A DNA stretch of 64,000 nucleotides from Pararhizobium arenae (GTDB taxonomy: Bacteria > Pseudomonadota > Alphaproteobacteria > Rhizobiales > Rhizobiaceae). Positions 47,944 through 57,003 of this stretch are shown one piece after another. Location of the stretch: positions 62,001-126,000 of the forward strand of contig NZ_MOOY01000008.1 of assembly GCF_001931685.1 (NCBI RefSeq). The letters run 5' to 3'. The position numbers and the translations under genes are program-made. Numbering within the stretch: the stretch's first letter is position 1; every line of letters begins with the position of its first letter. Under the pieces are notes generated by a model. It made no database searches and was not told the origin of the DNA. It was given only the letters and a program-made list of their open reading frames with translations.

Positions 47944-48954
47944 ATGGGCCTCAGGCAAGTTGATACCTATTCTCCCCAGCAGACGGCGGTGCTCGAGTCC
48001 GTTTCGCGGACGATGTCGGCGACCGTTGACGGCGTAAACGCACTGGCAGCGCGCTTTCAGGCCGACAAGGCCTTCGCGCGCAGTTTCGTCGATGCGGTCT
48101 CGCTGATCGGCGAGCGCCGCGGCCGCGTTGTCGTGTCCGGTGTGGGCAAAAGTGGTCATATCGGCCGCAAGATTGCGGCAACCATGGCATCGACCGGCAC
48201 CTCGGCCTACTTCGTCCATCCGACGGAAGCCAGCCATGGCGATCTTGGTATGGTGACCTCGGATGACGTGCTGATCCTGCTGTCATGGTCGGGCGAAACG
48301 GTGGAACTCGGGCCGATGCTGGCCTATGCCAAGCGTTTCAATGTTGCTGTCGTCTCCATCACCTCGAATGCGGAAAGTCTGCTCGCCCGCAACTCGGATG
48401 CGGCGATCACCCTGCCAAAGGTTCAGGAAGCTTGCCCGCACGGCCTTGCGCCGACCACTTCGGCGCTGCTGCAGCTCGCGGTCGGCGATGCGCTTGCCAT
48501 AGCGCTTCTGGAGCGTCGCGGGTTTTCGGCGCAGGATTTCAAAACCTTTCATCCGGGTGGCAAGCTCGGCGCGCAGCTTCTTCTCGCGCAGGAACTTGCC
48601 CATGTGGGAGAGGCCGTGCCGTTGCTGCCGCTTGGCAGCAAGATGGGCGATGCCGTCATCCAGATGTCCGCCAAAGGTTTTGGGGTCGTCGGCATCTGCG
48701 ATGCCGAGGGCAAGCTCGCCGGGGTCATCACCGATGGCGACCTTCGCCGTCATATGTCCAAGGAGCTTTTGCTGCAGACCGTGGATGCAGTCATGTCGCA
48801 CCATCCGCGCGTGATTCGTGGTAACCTGCTCGCCAGCGCCGCCATGGAGATGATGCAGGCCCAGAAGGTGACCGTGCTTTTCCTGGTGGATGAGAATGGT
48901 ACGGCGTGCGGTATCCTGCACATTCACGATCTGCTGCGGGCCGGCGTGATCTGA
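47944..48954 (+). CDS. kpsF: D-arabinose-5-phosphate isomerase (KpsF/GutQ family)
   Basis: A 336-residue isomerase making arabinose-5-phosphate from ribulose-5-phosphate, the first committed step toward Kdo. Residues ~45-180 are a SIS domain: GRVVVSGVGKSGHIGRKIAATMAS, then LILLSWSGETVELG and FHPGGKLGAQLL. The last ~120 residues are two CBS domains (GVVGICDAEGKLAGVITDGDLRR and VLFLVDENGTACGILHIHDL). GGAG lies before ATG 47944. As in capsule loci of Escherichia coli and Sinorhizobium (kpsF3), it precedes the export genes. It probably supplies extra Kdo for the capsule linker or repeat. Confidence 0.92.
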   Translation: MGLRQVDTYSPQQTAVLESVSRTMSATVDGVNALAARFQADKAFARSFVDAVSLIGERRGRVVVSGVGKSGHIGRKIAATMASTGTSAYFVHPTEASHGDLGMVTSDDVLILLSWSGETVELGPMLAYAKRFNVAVVSITSNAESLLARNSDAAITLPKVQEACPHGLAPTTSALLQLAVGDALAIALLERRGFSAQDFKTFHPGGKLGAQLLLAQELAHVGEAVPLLPLGSKMGDAVIQMSAKGFGVVGICDAEGKLAGVITDGDLRRHMSKELLLQTVDAVMSHHPRVIRGNLLASAAMEMMQAQKVTVLFLVDENGTACGILHIHDLLRAGVI

Positions 48955-49006
48955 CACAGGCCGTCCGGCAAGGTCGCGGGCGCCTGCTTTCGGTTCAGAG
49001 GGCATC

Positions 49007-50320
49007 TTGCAGATATCAAGCGCTGAGAGCTTCGCAGAAAACGATACAGTGACGGCATCCGGGACGGCAAAATTGAAACCGACCTTCGCGTTTCATTTCC
49101 AGGGATGGAAACGGCCGATTTTCGAACGTTATTTTCCGGACAGAAAATTTACGTTCGTACCGATGTATGTTTCTGAACATGCATTTCGCAAGATATGGAT
49201 GCCGCTGATCCGGGCCGAGGAGACGCCCGAAATTTTCGTCTGGAACCTGGGATTGCCGGAGGGTCTGCGCGCTTTCGCACGGGAAAACGGCATTCCGCTT
49301 TTTCTGGTCGAAGATGGTTTCCTGCGCTCCCTGGAGCCCAACGCCACTCGGACGCCGCCTCTGTCTCTGACATTGGATAGCGGCGCGCTTTATTTCGACA
49401 GCCGCAACCCATCGGATATGGAAGTGCTTTTGTCGTCTTACGATTTCGAGGGAGATCCCGGGCTGATGGAACGTGCCCGAAATGGTATCCGCCTTCTGCT
49501 CGACACGGGAATCAGCAAATATAACACCGACGGACGTTCCGATGTTCACGCTCTTTACGGCGAGAAGAGAGGAAAACGGGTGCTCGTGGTCGGGCAGGTC
49601 GAGGACGATGCCTCCATCAAGCTCGGCTGTGATCAACCGTTTACAAACAATGATCTGGTCCGGCTTGCAGCGCAGGAAAACCCCGGCGCGCAGATTATCT
49701 ACAAACCCCATCCCGATGTCCTGAACGGCGTGAGGCTGGCGCAATCTCGACCTGCCGATGTCGCGCATCTGTGCACGATCATTGATGCGCCTCTGACGAT
49801 GGCCAAGGCCTTCGAGAGCGTCGATCACGTCTACACGATAACGTCGCTGGCAGGGTTCGAGGCTGTGCTCCGCGGACTGAAAGTAACCGTCCGAGGTGCG
49901 CCGTTTTATGCAGGCTGGGGACTGACGGACGATCGCCAGCCGACGCCCCGGCGGGCGCGAAAACTGTCGGTTGAAGCATTGTTCGCCGCAGCCTATCTGC
50001 TCTACCCGCGCTATTTCGATCCGGCGACCGGTGCGGCTCGCTCATTTGAGGAAACCGTGCACGCGATTCACGCGCGGTTGGCGAAACCCCGCGAGCCGTC
50101 GCGGAAATCCGCGGGGAAAGTGGCATGGCAGCCTATCGGACCTTACGGAATTCTGGGCTGGCGCCATCTGTTAACCCCGTTCATTGCCCCGATCGTCGCG
50201 AGCATAGGTCACCCGATTGACGCGGAGACATTCCGGCAGAACCCGATCGAATTCTTCCGTGAGTTGCCCCAGAGAAAATATCGCTTGATTGGCCGCATTA
50301 TCTACCCGTTCGGCGCATAG
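49007..50320 (+). CDS. KpsC-like capsule Kdo transferase, single module (RkpZ-like)
   Basis: A 437-residue cytoplasmic protein of the KpsC/KpsS capsule family. Landmarks are AFHFQGWKRPIFERYFPD, LFLVEDGFLRSLEPNA, YGEKRGKRVLVVGQVEDDASI, IIYKPHPDVLNGVRLA and DHVYTITSLAGFEAVLRG, then GAPFYAGWGLTDDR. Together these are the KpsC fingerprint. Escherichia coli KpsC has two such modules in tandem (~675 residues), which add alternating Kdo links to the lipid anchor; only one is present here. In Sinorhizobium RkpZ/LpsZ is the corresponding protein and affects chain length. It lies between kpsF and kpsM. Confidence 0.83.
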   Translation: MQISSAESFAENDTVTASGTAKLKPTFAFHFQGWKRPIFERYFPDRKFTFVPMYVSEHAFRKIWMPLIRAEETPEIFVWNLGLPEGLRAFARENGIPLFLVEDGFLRSLEPNATRTPPLSLTLDSGALYFDSRNPSDMEVLLSSYDFEGDPGLMERARNGIRLLLDTGISKYNTDGRSDVHALYGEKRGKRVLVVGQVEDDASIKLGCDQPFTNNDLVRLAAQENPGAQIIYKPHPDVLNGVRLAQSRPADVAHLCTIIDAPLTMAKAFESVDHVYTITSLAGFEAVLRGLKVTVRGAPFYAGWGLTDDRQPTPRRARKLSVEALFAAAYLLYPRYFDPATGAARSFEETVHAIHARLAKPREPSRKSAGKVAWQPIGPYGILGWRHLLTPFIAPIVASIGHPIDAETFRQNPIEFFRELPQRKYRLIGRIIYPFGA

Positions 50321-50434
50321 ACGGTACATCGCCCGTTGCGCGGCTTTTGGAGGCCGGGGTAAACTGATAGAAGCTTGCCGTTCGGTTCGCTGTCTCGCCG
50401 GCGAAAGCGATCAAGCCATAAGGATGCCTGTATT

Positions 50435-51205
50435 TTGAATCCCTTCGTAACCCATTATCGTGTGGTTGGAGCGCTTCTCATTCGCGAGATGGAAGCCCGC
50501 TTCGGCAGCAAGCCGGGGGGCTACGTCTGGGCTTTGCTCGATCCGGCGGCGCACATCATCCTCATGACGCTGCTGTTCCAGGCCATTGCGCGGGCTCCAG
50601 CTCTGGGTACGAATTTTCCGCTGTTCTTCGCGACCGGCTATCTCGGTTTCCAGTTTTATCAGGCGATGGTGAGTTATGTGAATGGAGCAGTAAAGTCGAA
50701 CCGTACCCTGCTGAGCTACCCGAACGTGGCACCCTTCGATGCTGTTGCGGCCCGCGCCATCCTTCAATCGCTGACGACCGCGCTGGTTGCTTGCATCGTG
50801 CTCGGCGTCATACTTGCGTACATGCGGGTGCCGCCGACCTTGCACTGGGCGCCGATCCTCGAAGCAGCCACGGTCGCGAGCATACTCGGCCTCGGCATCG
50901 CCCTCATCAACAATGTCATGTTTTTGAAGTATCCGCTCTACGAGCAGCTCTTCACGATCGTCAACCGACCGATGTTCCTGATCTCCGGCGTGTTCTTTCT
51001 ACCGGACGCCATACCGCTGCCCTATCGGGACATCGTGCTGTTAAATCCGCTTGTGCATGTTACAATGCTGTTTCGAACCGGTTTCTATGATGGTTACCGC
51101 GCAGCCGGGCTTGATCCGGTCTATCTCTACAATTTCGCATTTTTGACACTCTTTTTAGGGATGACATTGTTTACCTTTTCCTCCTCCCTGTTGAGAAATG
51201 AATGA
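50435..51205 (+). CDS. kpsM: Capsule ABC exporter permease KpsM (RkpT)
   Basis: A 256-residue ABC-2 permease with six helices that exports finished K-antigen chains with KpsT. The start VTHYRVVGALLIREMEARFG is typical of KpsM. GGYVWALLDPAAHIILMTLLF, FFATGYLGFQFYQAM and the late FLPDAIPLPYRDIVLLNPLVH confirm the family. No in-frame ATG exists near the expected N-terminus. The TTG at 50435 follows AAGGA by about 10 bases and is the best start; the frame also opens with a TTG at 50375. It overlaps kpsT by four bases. Confidence 0.88.
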   Translation: MNPFVTHYRVVGALLIREMEARFGSKPGGYVWALLDPAAHIILMTLLFQAIARAPALGTNFPLFFATGYLGFQFYQAMVSYVNGAVKSNRTLLSYPNVAPFDAVAARAILQSLTTALVACIVLGVILAYMRVPPTLHWAPILEAATVASILGLGIALINNVMFLKYPLYEQLFTIVNRPMFLISGVFFLPDAIPLPYRDIVLLNPLVHVTMLFRTGFYDGYRAAGLDPVYLYNFAFLTLFLGMTLFTFSSSLLRNE

Positions 51206-51861
51206 TCCGGCTAGAGCAGGCGACAAAATTCGCACGCACAAGGGGTATCAAGAAACCCATTCTGAACGAGGCTTCGCTGGTGCTCCAGCGCGGGCGCAGC
51301 GTCGGCCTGCTCGGTCGCAACGGTGCGGGCAAGTCCACCCTGCTGCGCCTGATTGCCGGAACCATTCGCCTTGATAGCGGTCGTATTATCCGCCAGGGCA
51401 GGGTCTCCTGGCCGCTTGGCTTCCAGGGCAGTTTTCAAGGATCGATGACGGGCGAACAGAATGTTCGTTTCGTCGCGCGCATTTATGGCGTGGATACTCG
51501 TCAGCTGATTGATTACGTTCAGGACTTCGCCGAGCTCGGTCCGTTCTTCCAGGCTCCGGTCAGCAGCTATTCGTCCGGCATGAAGGCACGTCTGGCGTTT
51601 GGCTTGAGTATGGGTGTCAACTTCGACTATTATCTCGTGGACGAGATCACGGCGGTTGGCGACTCAAACTTCAAGAAGAAATGCCAAGAGGTGTTTCGGA
51701 CCCGACTTCAGAGTTCCGACGTGATCATGGTTTCGCACAGCACATCGACCATTCTCGACTATTGCGATTGCGGCGTCGTATTGGAAGGCGGGAAATTAAC
51801 CTATTACGACGATGTTCAAGATGCGATAAAAGCGCATAAGAACAATATGAAGGGTTCTTAA
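51202..51861 (+). CDS. kpsT: Capsule ABC exporter ATPase KpsT (RkpS)
   Basis: A 219-residue ABC ATPase powering capsule export. Walker A is LLGRNGAGKSTLLRL. The Q-loop region is WPLGFQGSFQGSMTGEQNV. The signature is the capsule-type YSSGMKARLAFGLSM, and Walker B is YLVDEITAVGD. VSHSTSTILDYCD follows. It lacks the C-terminal sugar-binding domain found in O-antigen Wzt proteins, which fits a group 2-type capsule exporter with no chain-end recognition. It overlaps kpsM by ATGA and touches kpsE with no gap, so the three are one operon. Confidence 0.92.
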   Translation: MIRLEQATKFARTRGIKKPILNEASLVLQRGRSVGLLGRNGAGKSTLLRLIAGTIRLDSGRIIRQGRVSWPLGFQGSFQGSMTGEQNVRFVARIYGVDTRQLIDYVQDFAELGPFFQAPVSSYSSGMKARLAFGLSMGVNFDYYLVDEITAVGDSNFKKKCQEVFRTRLQSSDVIMVSHSTSTILDYCDCGVVLEGGKLTYYDDVQDAIKAHKNNMKGS

Positions 51862-53187
51862 ATGGCAGTCATCAAGAACATCGGCCGCAGTGGCGTCAAA
51901 CAGGAAGCTGCCAAGGCCGGGGAGCCCGCAAAGCCGAAGAGCGTCGATCTTCTCGAAGGACTGCTGAGCCCCGAGGAGCGCGTTGTCACGCCGCTCAACC
52001 CGGGGCGCAACAAGTTGAAGCCTGCAACGAAGGCTCCGGAAAAGCCCGCCGGATTGCTCAAGAAGTTGCGCAAACTGCGCATGCGACATGCCGTGATCGT
52101 CGGCAGCTTTATCGCAGGCGTGGCCATTCCTGCCTCGCTGTCGACCTTCTACATGATCTTTGTCGCAGCCGACCAGTATCACAGTTCGGCGTCCTTCGCT
52201 GTCAGAAGCATCGATGCCGCCAGCGGCGGTGATCTGATGGGCCTCTTCACCCAGGCATCGTCCGGCAACACGACATCGGACAGCTACATCCTGATCGACT
52301 ATATCCGCAGCTCCAAAATGCTGGCTGAGGTCGAACAAAAGTTCGATCTTGATAGTATTTTTGCCGTGCGCGGCCTCGATTATTTCTATGGCCTGTGGGG
52401 TGGAGAAGCACTTGAGGACAAGCTTGCCTATTGGCGCAACATGGTCCGGGTCAACTTCGACCATGCGTCCGGCATCATGGAGCTGGAAGTTCGCGCTTTC
52501 GATCCCGTGCAGTCGCAGGAAATCGCCAAATTCGTGATCCAGAAAAGCGATGAGCTCGTCAACAACCTGTCCTCTGACGCGCGCGAAGGCGTGCTTCGCG
52601 CGTCGCGTGAGGAGGTGGAGCTTTCTGAGAAGCGGCTTGCCGAAGCGCGCGTGGCTTTGCGCGCCTACCGCGATCAGTCGCAGGAAGTCGATCCGGTCGA
52701 AGGCGCCAAGCTGGCGCTACAGATCGTCGGCGGTCTCGAAGCTGAACTCGTCAAGCTCAATTCCGATCTCGCGACAGCAAGAACCCAGATGGGGGACGAT
52801 ACGCCGCGTATGCGCGTGCTGAAAGCACGGATCGAGAGCCTTGAGCAGCAGCTGGCAACCGAGCGGCAGCGATTGGGCAGTGGTGATGCGAGCGGCACGG
52901 AGGGCGCCTCTTCGGATGTCGCGGGCCGTATACAGAAATACGAATCCCTTGAAACCGAACGGGAGTTTGCGGAACGCGCCTACGGTGCTTCCCTGGCAAG
53001 CCTTGAAAAGGCGCGCATGGATGCCAGCAGCAAGCAGCGGTATCTCGCAACCTTTATCGAGCCGACGCTGTCTGAGCTCGCCCAATATCCGAGCCGGCTC
53101 CTCAACTCCTTCATCGTGACGCTCGGCTTGCTTTTCGCCTGGGCCGTCTTTGTGATGGGTTACTACAACATTCGCGACCGCAACTGA
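51862..53187 (+). CDS. kpsE: Capsule export inner-membrane protein KpsE (RkpR)
   Basis: A 441-residue PCP-family protein linking the inner-membrane exporter to the outer-membrane channel. An ~80-residue basic cytoplasmic N-terminus is longer than in Escherichia coli KpsE. The first membrane helix is AVIVGSFIAGVAIPASLSTFY. A large periplasmic region rich in coiled coil follows (EEVELSEKRLAEARVALRAY and RIESLEQQLATERQRLG). The C-terminal helix is NSFIVTLGLLFAWAVFVMGYY. It begins immediately after the kpsT stop. The outer-membrane partner KpsD is not encoded in this window. Confidence 0.9.
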   Translation: MAVIKNIGRSGVKQEAAKAGEPAKPKSVDLLEGLLSPEERVVTPLNPGRNKLKPATKAPEKPAGLLKKLRKLRMRHAVIVGSFIAGVAIPASLSTFYMIFVAADQYHSSASFAVRSIDAASGGDLMGLFTQASSGNTTSDSYILIDYIRSSKMLAEVEQKFDLDSIFAVRGLDYFYGLWGGEALEDKLAYWRNMVRVNFDHASGIMELEVRAFDPVQSQEIAKFVIQKSDELVNNLSSDAREGVLRASREEVELSEKRLAEARVALRAYRDQSQEVDPVEGAKLALQIVGGLEAELVKLNSDLATARTQMGDDTPRMRVLKARIESLEQQLATERQRLGSGDASGTEGASSDVAGRIQKYESLETEREFAERAYGASLASLEKARMDASSKQRYLATFIEPTLSELAQYPSRLLNSFIVTLGLLFAWAVFVMGYYNIRDRN

Positions 53188-53296
53188 TCCTCGGTGATGG
53201 TTGCTGGTGGCGGCGCGAAAGGCTGTGTGCCTTCCTTGCCGCCGACCGGTCGGGGTATTGGATCTGTGTTGGGCGCCTTTCAAGCTTGCGGCGCCC

Positions 53297-54013
53297 ATGA
53301 GTTCGAGAATGAATTTCCTTTCAAGACTATGGAATCGTCTGCGCTCGCTTCCCCGTGTGCGCTTGCTGCGGCCTTTGGGTGTCGTTCTCGATTGGGGCAA
53401 GGCCAACAAGGTTGTTGCACCTCGCAATATGGTTGCGACCGTCCGGCTGCGGGGTACGGACAATCTGGTGGAGATGGATCGCTCCTCGCGCTTCACGGGC
53501 CATATCACCGTGCAGGGCAATGGAAACCGGGTAATCATCGGCAAGAATTGCCGGTTGGCCGGCGAGATTCTGGTCAAGGGCAACAAGCAGACGGTCACCA
53601 TCGGCGACAGGACCACCTTCGTTTCGGTCTATCTTTTGTGCATGGAAAACAAAGATATAACCATCGGGCGACATTGCATGTTCTCCCGTGATATCGAAGT
53701 ACGAACAAGTGACGCCCATGCTTTGATCGACAACAAGAAGCGCGTTCGACTCAATCCCGCAGCCTCCGTCACGATCGGCGATCACGTGTGGGTCGGCGTC
53801 GGCGCCGTGATCAGCAAGGGAACGGTCATTGCCGACGACAGTGTCGTCGGCGCGAAATCCTTCGTCAACAAGGTCTTCGAGGAAGGCAATGTCGTGATCG
53901 GCGGCACGCCCGCGAAGATCATTCGTCGCGGCGTTACTTGGGATCGTGGAAGGAAACAGCGCTATACCCGCGAATGGCTCGATTCCTGGCGCAAGCCCCC
54001 GGAAGAATTGTGA
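53297..54013 (+). CDS. Left-handed beta-helix (hexapeptide) acyltransferase
   Basis: A ~238-residue acyltransferase of the hexapeptide-repeat superfamily. Isoleucine/valine-rich repeats run from about residue 60 (GHITVQGNGNRVIIGKNCRL, then VTIGDRTTF and ITIGRHCMFS). The active-site part is RTSDAHALID with the His, followed by VTIGDHVWVGVGAVISKGTV and the closing GGTPAKIIRRG. It should use acetyl-CoA to acetylate a sugar, probably in the capsule repeat. The frame extends to 53201, but ATG 53297 or 53309 better fits the family; neither has a strong ribosome site. It ends directly against the convergent rkpJ stop. Confidence 0.82.
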   Translation: MSSRMNFLSRLWNRLRSLPRVRLLRPLGVVLDWGKANKVVAPRNMVATVRLRGTDNLVEMDRSSRFTGHITVQGNGNRVIIGKNCRLAGEILVKGNKQTVTIGDRTTFVSVYLLCMENKDITIGRHCMFSRDIEVRTSDAHALIDNKKRVRLNPAASVTIGDHVWVGVGAVISKGTVIADDSVVGAKSFVNKVFEEGNVVIGGTPAKIIRRGVTWDRGRKQRYTREWLDSWRKPPEEL

Positions 54014-55312
54014 TTACCGATCGCTACGTTTTTCCGGTCGTGTCCGCGGTTTGGGAGTGACGAAACCGTTTGGCTCGTTCAGCAGACGGCTATCGAGACG
54101 GGCGGCGATCGCCTCAGCTCCGGCATCCGTTCCCGCCGAGGAGTAGAAGTTCCCGCGAACCTGGATCGCGGAGGCGACCAACCGGAAGAACGCGTCCCGC
54201 ACTCTGAGTTCGGGCGGCATCGGCGTGCTCCAGAAGGCATCGAGGGGTGCCTGGTCGCTGAGACGGGGAACATCGAAAATCGCCGCCCCGAGAACCTTGA
54301 CCGGCACGCCTTTCTGCAAGGCGTTCAATCCGACCGTTGAATTGACGGTAACGACGCCGCGACAGGCAAGCAGCATGGCATCGAGGTTGCCACCGTCGAG
54401 ATAAACGAGCCGTTCGCCAACATCCAGTTCCCGACTGAGCCTGGATATCATACCCTGCCAGTCGATCAGACCATTGTCCAGCGGGTGGACCTTGATGGCC
54501 AGTCTGGCATCCATAGGCGCATGGCTGGCGAAGGATCGAAGGACCTCCGAAATTGCCTCTCGCTGGTCGTTGTAGGGAGAATGCGCTCTCAGTTGATAGT
54601 CCGTCTGCAGCTGAAGCGGATAGACGAAGAATGGCTTTTCGTCTGCGATCAAGGTCCGGATGGCGAGGTCGGCCGCCCGGGCTCGCCGCTTCCCGCCAGC
54701 AAGGCGAAGCACCCAGCCGGCATATTCCGCCAAGGGATGAAACAGGGCGTGGCGCCGATAGTGGGGATACAGAAACCAGAAAAAGACATTGGGCAGATTG
54801 TAGAGAAGATCGTAGGCTGCTTCTGCTAGGAACGTCTGGCTGTAGCGGCGCTTCCAATCCGGTTCGGGCAAGCCGCTGGCGGCCTCCAGAATGTCGTCTG
54901 GCACAGCCGGGAAGTGAGAGTTGGAGGACATGCCGTTGCGCTCGATCGTCAGCCAGTCCGGCCGCAGATATCCCATCTCGACGACGGCGATGTCGATGCC
55001 ATGGCCCTTGGCCACGTCTACTGCAATCCGGTGATAGGGCCGCTCTTCGCCCAGGAGAACGAGATCGGTGATGCGGTGGGTAACGATGAATCGTTCGAGG
55101 TATTGGCGCCACGGCTCTCCACCTTTACCGCGATAGGCATAGGCGCCGCTGCGTCGCCAGAAAATCTGGTCGCCGGCGTTGAGGTTGATGCGCAGGCAGG
55201 TGTACCCCTTTTTCCTCAGATGGTCGGCAATCTTGGCAAAGATGGGCGAAGAGGGGCCTTGCAGGAAGAGAAAGCAGCGCTCCGCTGCCGCGCTCGCGTC
55301 AAAGGCCGGCAT
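54014..55312 (-). CDS. rkpJ: RkpJ, KpsS-like capsule Kdo transferase
   Basis: A 432-residue cytoplasmic protein of the KpsS family. Typical elements are RCFLFLQGPSSPIFAKIADHL at the start, then INLNAGDQIFW and VEMGYLRPDWLTIERNG. Later come FVYPLQLQTDYQLRAHSPY, IKVHPLDNGLIDW and VVTVNSTVGLNALQKGVPV. KpsS starts the poly-Kdo linker by adding the first Kdo to the lysophospholipid anchor in Escherichia coli. RkpJ is the last gene of the rkpAGHIJ series, required for K-antigen in Sinorhizobium. Its start lies inside the end of rkpI (14-base overlap). With the KpsC-like protein at 49-50 kb the locus has both linker enzymes. Confidence 0.9.
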   Translation of the reverse strand: MPAFDASAAAERCFLFLQGPSSPIFAKIADHLRKKGYTCLRINLNAGDQIFWRRSGAYAYRGKGGEPWRQYLERFIVTHRITDLVLLGEERPYHRIAVDVAKGHGIDIAVVEMGYLRPDWLTIERNGMSSNSHFPAVPDDILEAASGLPEPDWKRRYSQTFLAEAAYDLLYNLPNVFFWFLYPHYRRHALFHPLAEYAGWVLRLAGGKRRARAADLAIRTLIADEKPFFVYPLQLQTDYQLRAHSPYNDQREAISEVLRSFASHAPMDARLAIKVHPLDNGLIDWQGMISRLSRELDVGERLVYLDGGNLDAMLLACRGVVTVNSTVGLNALQKGVPVKVLGAAIFDVPRLSDQAPLDAFWSTPMPPELRVRDAFFRLVASAIQVRGNFYSSAGTDAGAEAIAARLDSRLLNEPNGFVTPKPRTRPEKRSDR

Positions 55313-56882
55313 GGCGCAACAGGGCCTTCAGCAGGTTCCACGGCTCGTCTTCCCTGAACTCGGTCGGTTCCTCGTTGCCGGTTCTCGCTTGCGCGAGCGG
55401 CACGATGAAATAGTCGGTTCGGGGATCCGGGAACGGATCGGCAAAGGATTTCAGCAGGGGCGCGTGGTCTCCGTAAAACAGCAGCCAGACTGGGCGATCG
55501 AGGGATTCGAGGTGATCGATCAGTTCGCCGAGCGCCTTGTCGGATTGCCGCAGGATTTCGAGATAGATTTCGACAGGATCGCTCATGCCCTCGACCCGGC
55601 CCGGCTCCCAGGGGCCGTGATTGGCCATGGTGGCAACGAAAAGGAAGCTGCCTGCGTCGTCGGGCTGCTCGGCGATGATGTCGCGCACTTTGTCCACAAG
55701 TGCTGAATCCGACACGTAGGGGCCGTCGCGAAGCGGATCGTGGTCGAAGCTGTCGAGCATCGACATCTTCTCGAAGCCGAGTTGGGGCATCGCCTTGTGC
55801 CGAAGGAAGAAGGTTCGGTCATAGGGATGGATGAAATGGGTGTTCCAGCCGGCCTTCAGCAACTTGGTCGGCCAGACGATATTGGTGTAATGGCTGGCAC
55901 GCAGATAGGGATAGCTGGCATCGACATGCAGATCGTCCGGCTCCAGACCACTTAGGACGGCGAACTCTGTGCGCAACGTGTATCCACCCTCGAAGACGGT
56001 TGCCAGCCGGCCCCACTGGGCCGCGAGCGTGCGCATCCTGTCGACGGTCGGCAGTTCCAGGCCCTCGACCCCGCAGTGGCGCATGTCGATAAAGGATTCC
56101 GATTGCCAGACAACGATCAACGGAGCCTTGTTGTCTTCGTCATGACCTATCAGATCCTGAACGACAGCAAGGAAACGCTCAGAGAGTTCCGCAACGATTT
56201 TTTCCCGCTGGCGGCCGAGCCAGATGATGAAGTGGAAGATGATCGAGGCAAAGGTGCCGAAGCGAAGCGTGCTTTCCTTGGCATTGGGTTTGCCAACCAG
56301 ATGCTGGACGACCCTGGCAACAGGCCTGTTGACCGGGCCATAGAACAAGAGGACCCAGGGCAGATCGGCAACGAGGATCATGATGACGATCCAAAAGAGC
56401 CGGTTGTCTGCCGGAAGCAGATGCGGCTCGAAATACATGTAGAGCGCCGAAGCGCCGAACACGTAGAGGAAGGAAACGAGCCAGAAAACGATGTTCAGCG
56501 AGTTGGCATAGAAGATGGACTTGTACTTGAAGACATCCGCCACCAGCGCGATGTCCGAGAACACGAGAGGTTCGCGGATGAACTTGAACTTGGCCCGGGA
56601 AATGCCACTGAAGATCACGAAGAAGCTGATCGTTCCGGCGGCAGCATAAAGCGGGCGCCAAGAAATCGAAAAGAAGCCGGCGAACACCAGCGCGATGATC
56701 GGTAGCCTGGCGATCACATCGGCAATGCTGCGCCTGAGATTGCGAGGAAGCGAATGCCTGCGCCGCTGCCGTTTCGGCAGAGCGTATTTGTCGGTGGCAA
56801 ACACGACCGCGCAAGCGAAGAGATAGGAGAAGAGGGTCAACGCCAGCGGATGATCATGCAGATGCGGCAATGTCGTCAGCAA
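55299..56882 (-). CDS. rkpI: RkpI, LTA synthase/sulfatase-type membrane transferase
   Basis: A 527-residue membrane enzyme. The first ~200 residues carry about five helices. The C-terminal ~280 residues are an alkaline-phosphatase/sulfatase-fold domain facing the periplasm. LIVVWQSESFIDMRHCG carries the first metal-binding Glu, and GGYTLRTEFAVLSGL a probable nucleophile Thr. HFIHPYDRTFF and LLFYGDHAPLL add late metal ligands. This matches LTA-synthase and phosphoethanolamine-transferase relatives that move phosphoglycerol or phosphoethanolamine from lipids. RkpI is required for K-antigen in Sinorhizobium, but its donor and acceptor are unknown. It overlaps rkpJ and is separated from rkpH by about 120 bases. 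Confidence 0.88.
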   Translation of the reverse strand: MLTTLPHLHDHPLALTLFSYLFACAVVFATDKYALPKRQRRRHSLPRNLRRSIADVIARLPIIALVFAGFFSISWRPLYAAAGTISFFVIFSGISRAKFKFIREPLVFSDIALVADVFKYKSIFYANSLNIVFWLVSFLYVFGASALYMYFEPHLLPADNRLFWIVIMILVADLPWVLLFYGPVNRPVARVVQHLVGKPNAKESTLRFGTFASIIFHFIIWLGRQREKIVAELSERFLAVVQDLIGHDEDNKAPLIVVWQSESFIDMRHCGVEGLELPTVDRMRTLAAQWGRLATVFEGGYTLRTEFAVLSGLEPDDLHVDASYPYLRASHYTNIVWPTKLLKAGWNTHFIHPYDRTFFLRHKAMPQLGFEKMSMLDSFDHDPLRDGPYVSDSALVDKVRDIIAEQPDDAGSFLFVATMANHGPWEPGRVEGMSDPVEIYLEILRQSDKALGELIDHLESLDRPVWLLFYGDHAPLLKSFADPFPDPRTDYFIVPLAQARTGNEEPTEFREDEPWNLLKALLRHAGL

Positions 56883-57003
56883 GCGGTATCCTCGAAGCAG
56901 TTCTATCGCAACGCGGCCTTACCCGTCGTGCGCAAGGGCGAGATTTAAAGCAATCACCGGCAGAAACAAGCCGCGATCTCGATTTGAGACCGGCCTTCCC
57001 CTG

